This document shows, piece by piece, positions 5,012 through 5,816 of a stretch of 5,816 nt of DNA. Source of the DNA: an uncultured Eubacteriales bacterium. Its GTDB lineage: Bacteria > Bacillota > Clostridia > Oscillospirales > CAG-272. A program made the position numbers and the translations under genes. Under the pieces are notes generated by a model. That model did not search any database, was not told where the DNA came from, and saw only the letters and a list, made by a program, of their open reading frames with translations. The DNA is taken from the NCBI GenBank assembly GCA_900321265.1, contig ONVJ01000223.1, forward strand, positions 1 to 5,816, read 5' to 3'. Position 1 is the stretch's first letter. Each line of letters begins with the position of its first letter.

Positions 5012-5816
5012 ATGGACAGAGTGATGAAGATAACACGGAGAGAATGTCTGCTCGCGCTCTTCAGCGCGCTGACGGTGGTCGTCTGCGTCTGCATCGGCGT
5101 GACGATGAACCTGACTACTCTCGCCGACGAGAATTTCGACCACATGGGTCTTCGCACCTTCTGCATGTTCACCGTCAATTCGAACATCCTCGCGGCAGGC
5201 GCGATGGCGATGGTGATCCCATATACCATGGACGGGCTGCGCACCCACAACTATCACCTGCCGAGGTGGATAGTCGACGTGGTATACGCCGGAGTCACCG
5301 CCGTGGCGCTGACCTTCCTTGTCTCTCTCTTCATCCTCGCGCCGGTGAAGGGGTTCCTTCTGATCTTCTCGGGTTCCAGATTCTTCCTGCACGGGGTCTG
5401 CCCGGTGCTTGCCGTCATCGCCTTCTGCTTTTTCATGAGTCAGAAGCGGATGGGCTTCTGGGATTCGCTGTTCGCCCTGATACCCGTGATCATCTACGCC
5501 GCCGTATATTTTGTAATGGTGGTCGTGATCGGCGAGGAGAACGGGGGATGGAACGACTTCTACGGGTTTGCGACCTTCATTCCATGGTGGGTGTCGGCGA
5601 TCGCTCTCGTTCCGGTCTCTCTGCTGATCGCCACCGGGATCAGGGCCCTCCACAACCGCTCGCGCGACAGGCGCAAGGCGGAGGAGACGGCTTTCTTCAC
5701 CGAGACTTTCGCCGGCGCCGACGTCAGAAAGATCGTCGCCGCGATGGCGAGGAGCCGCTCGTCGGCAAAGGTCCTCGACATCGTCGTTCCCACGCGGGTG
5801 ATCTCGATCCTGATCA
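5012..5816 (+). CDS. Multi-pass membrane protein, Pr6Pr / AIG1-FAR17a-like (3' end outside window)
   Basis: The frame is open from ATG 5012 to the window edge, giving 268 residues with no stop. My reading shows six hydrophobic segments at about 11-34, 50-70, 87-111, 124-142, 153-174 and 185-208. A charged tail follows (RALHNRSRDRRKAEE, from 211) and continues for at least 55 residues, with a second hydrophobic stretch starting at the edge. The motif FCMFTVNSNILAA (50-62) in helix 2 and FLHGVCPVLAV (125-135) at helix 4 resemble the 'yFT..SN' and 'lH...P' signatures of bacterial Pr6Pr membrane proteins, distant relatives of the eukaryotic AIG1/ADTRP group. In that group a conserved Thr and His are needed for lipid hydrolysis; Thr54 and His127 would be the counterparts here. 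Function is unknown, and the family call is from memory of motif shape. A strong ribosome binding site and GC-rich third positions support a real gene. Confidence 0.72.
   Translation, partial: MDRVMKITRRECLLALFSALTVVVCVCIGVTMNLTTLADENFDHMGLRTFCMFTVNSNILAAGAMAMVIPYTMDGLRTHNYHLPRWIVDVVYAGVTAVALTFLVSLFILAPVKGFLLIFSGSRFFLHGVCPVLAVIAFCFFMSQKRMGFWDSLFALIPVIIYAAVYFVMVVVIGEENGGWNDFYGFATFIPWWVSAIALVPVSLLIATGIRALHNRSRDRRKAEETAFFTETFAGADVRKIVAAMARSRSSAKVLDIVVPTRVISILI

Noticed and set aside
5053..5068. Hairpin CGCGCT-CTTC-AGCGCG early in the membrane protein gene
   Set aside because: It is a perfect 6-base stem, but it lies within coding sequence, and short GC palindromes are common at this base composition.
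4901..5653. Minus-strand open frame of 250 codons opposite the membrane protein gene
   Set aside because: It has a highly charged, low-complexity composition and no family motif. The plus strand here has a strong ribosome binding site and a coherent membrane-protein pattern.

Overview
The window looks like part of a bacterial chromosome from a GC-rich, uncultured Clostridia-like lineage of the Bacillota. This assignment is an inference. It rests on three things: a free-standing TSCPD-domain protein of a type common in anaerobic clostridia, the Firmicutes-typical order rimO-pgsA, and strong AAAGGAG/GGAGAGG-type ribosome binding sites. The base composition is clearly GC-rich by eye, yet ATA (Ile) and AGA/AGG (Arg) codons are used freely. 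All six complete stop codons are TGA, which implies the standard code.

All seven genes lie on the plus strand, are tightly packed and could be one or a few transcripts. In order they are: (1) the 3' end of a gene for an HSP90/HtpG-type chaperone, entering from the left edge; (2) an 85-residue TSCPD-domain protein with four cysteines; (3) a fold-type I PLP aminotransferase of the LysN/kynurenine-2-aminoadipate aminotransferase type; (4) trpS, tryptophanyl-tRNA synthetase; (5) rimO, the radical SAM methylthiotransferase for ribosomal protein S12; (6) pgsA, phosphatidylglycerophosphate synthase; (7) the 5' part of a gene for a six-helix membrane protein that resembles the Pr6Pr / AIG1-FAR17a group, running off the right edge. 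Genes 2-3, 4-5 and 5-6 are separated by only 19-30 bases. Three larger gaps (54, 84 and 73 bases) each hold a small inverted repeat. The strongest lies just upstream of the trpS ribosome binding site.

Functionally this is mostly housekeeping: protein folding, tRNA charging, ribosome modification, amino acid metabolism and phospholipid synthesis. No CRISPR array, mobile element, tRNA, rRNA, phage or defence module is visible. The less explained items are the TSCPD protein, the substrate of the aminotransferase, the pre-trpS hairpin and the last membrane protein, which sits where cinA/recA would be expected after rimO-pgsA in many Firmicutes. I found no convincing evidence of a new multi-gene system.
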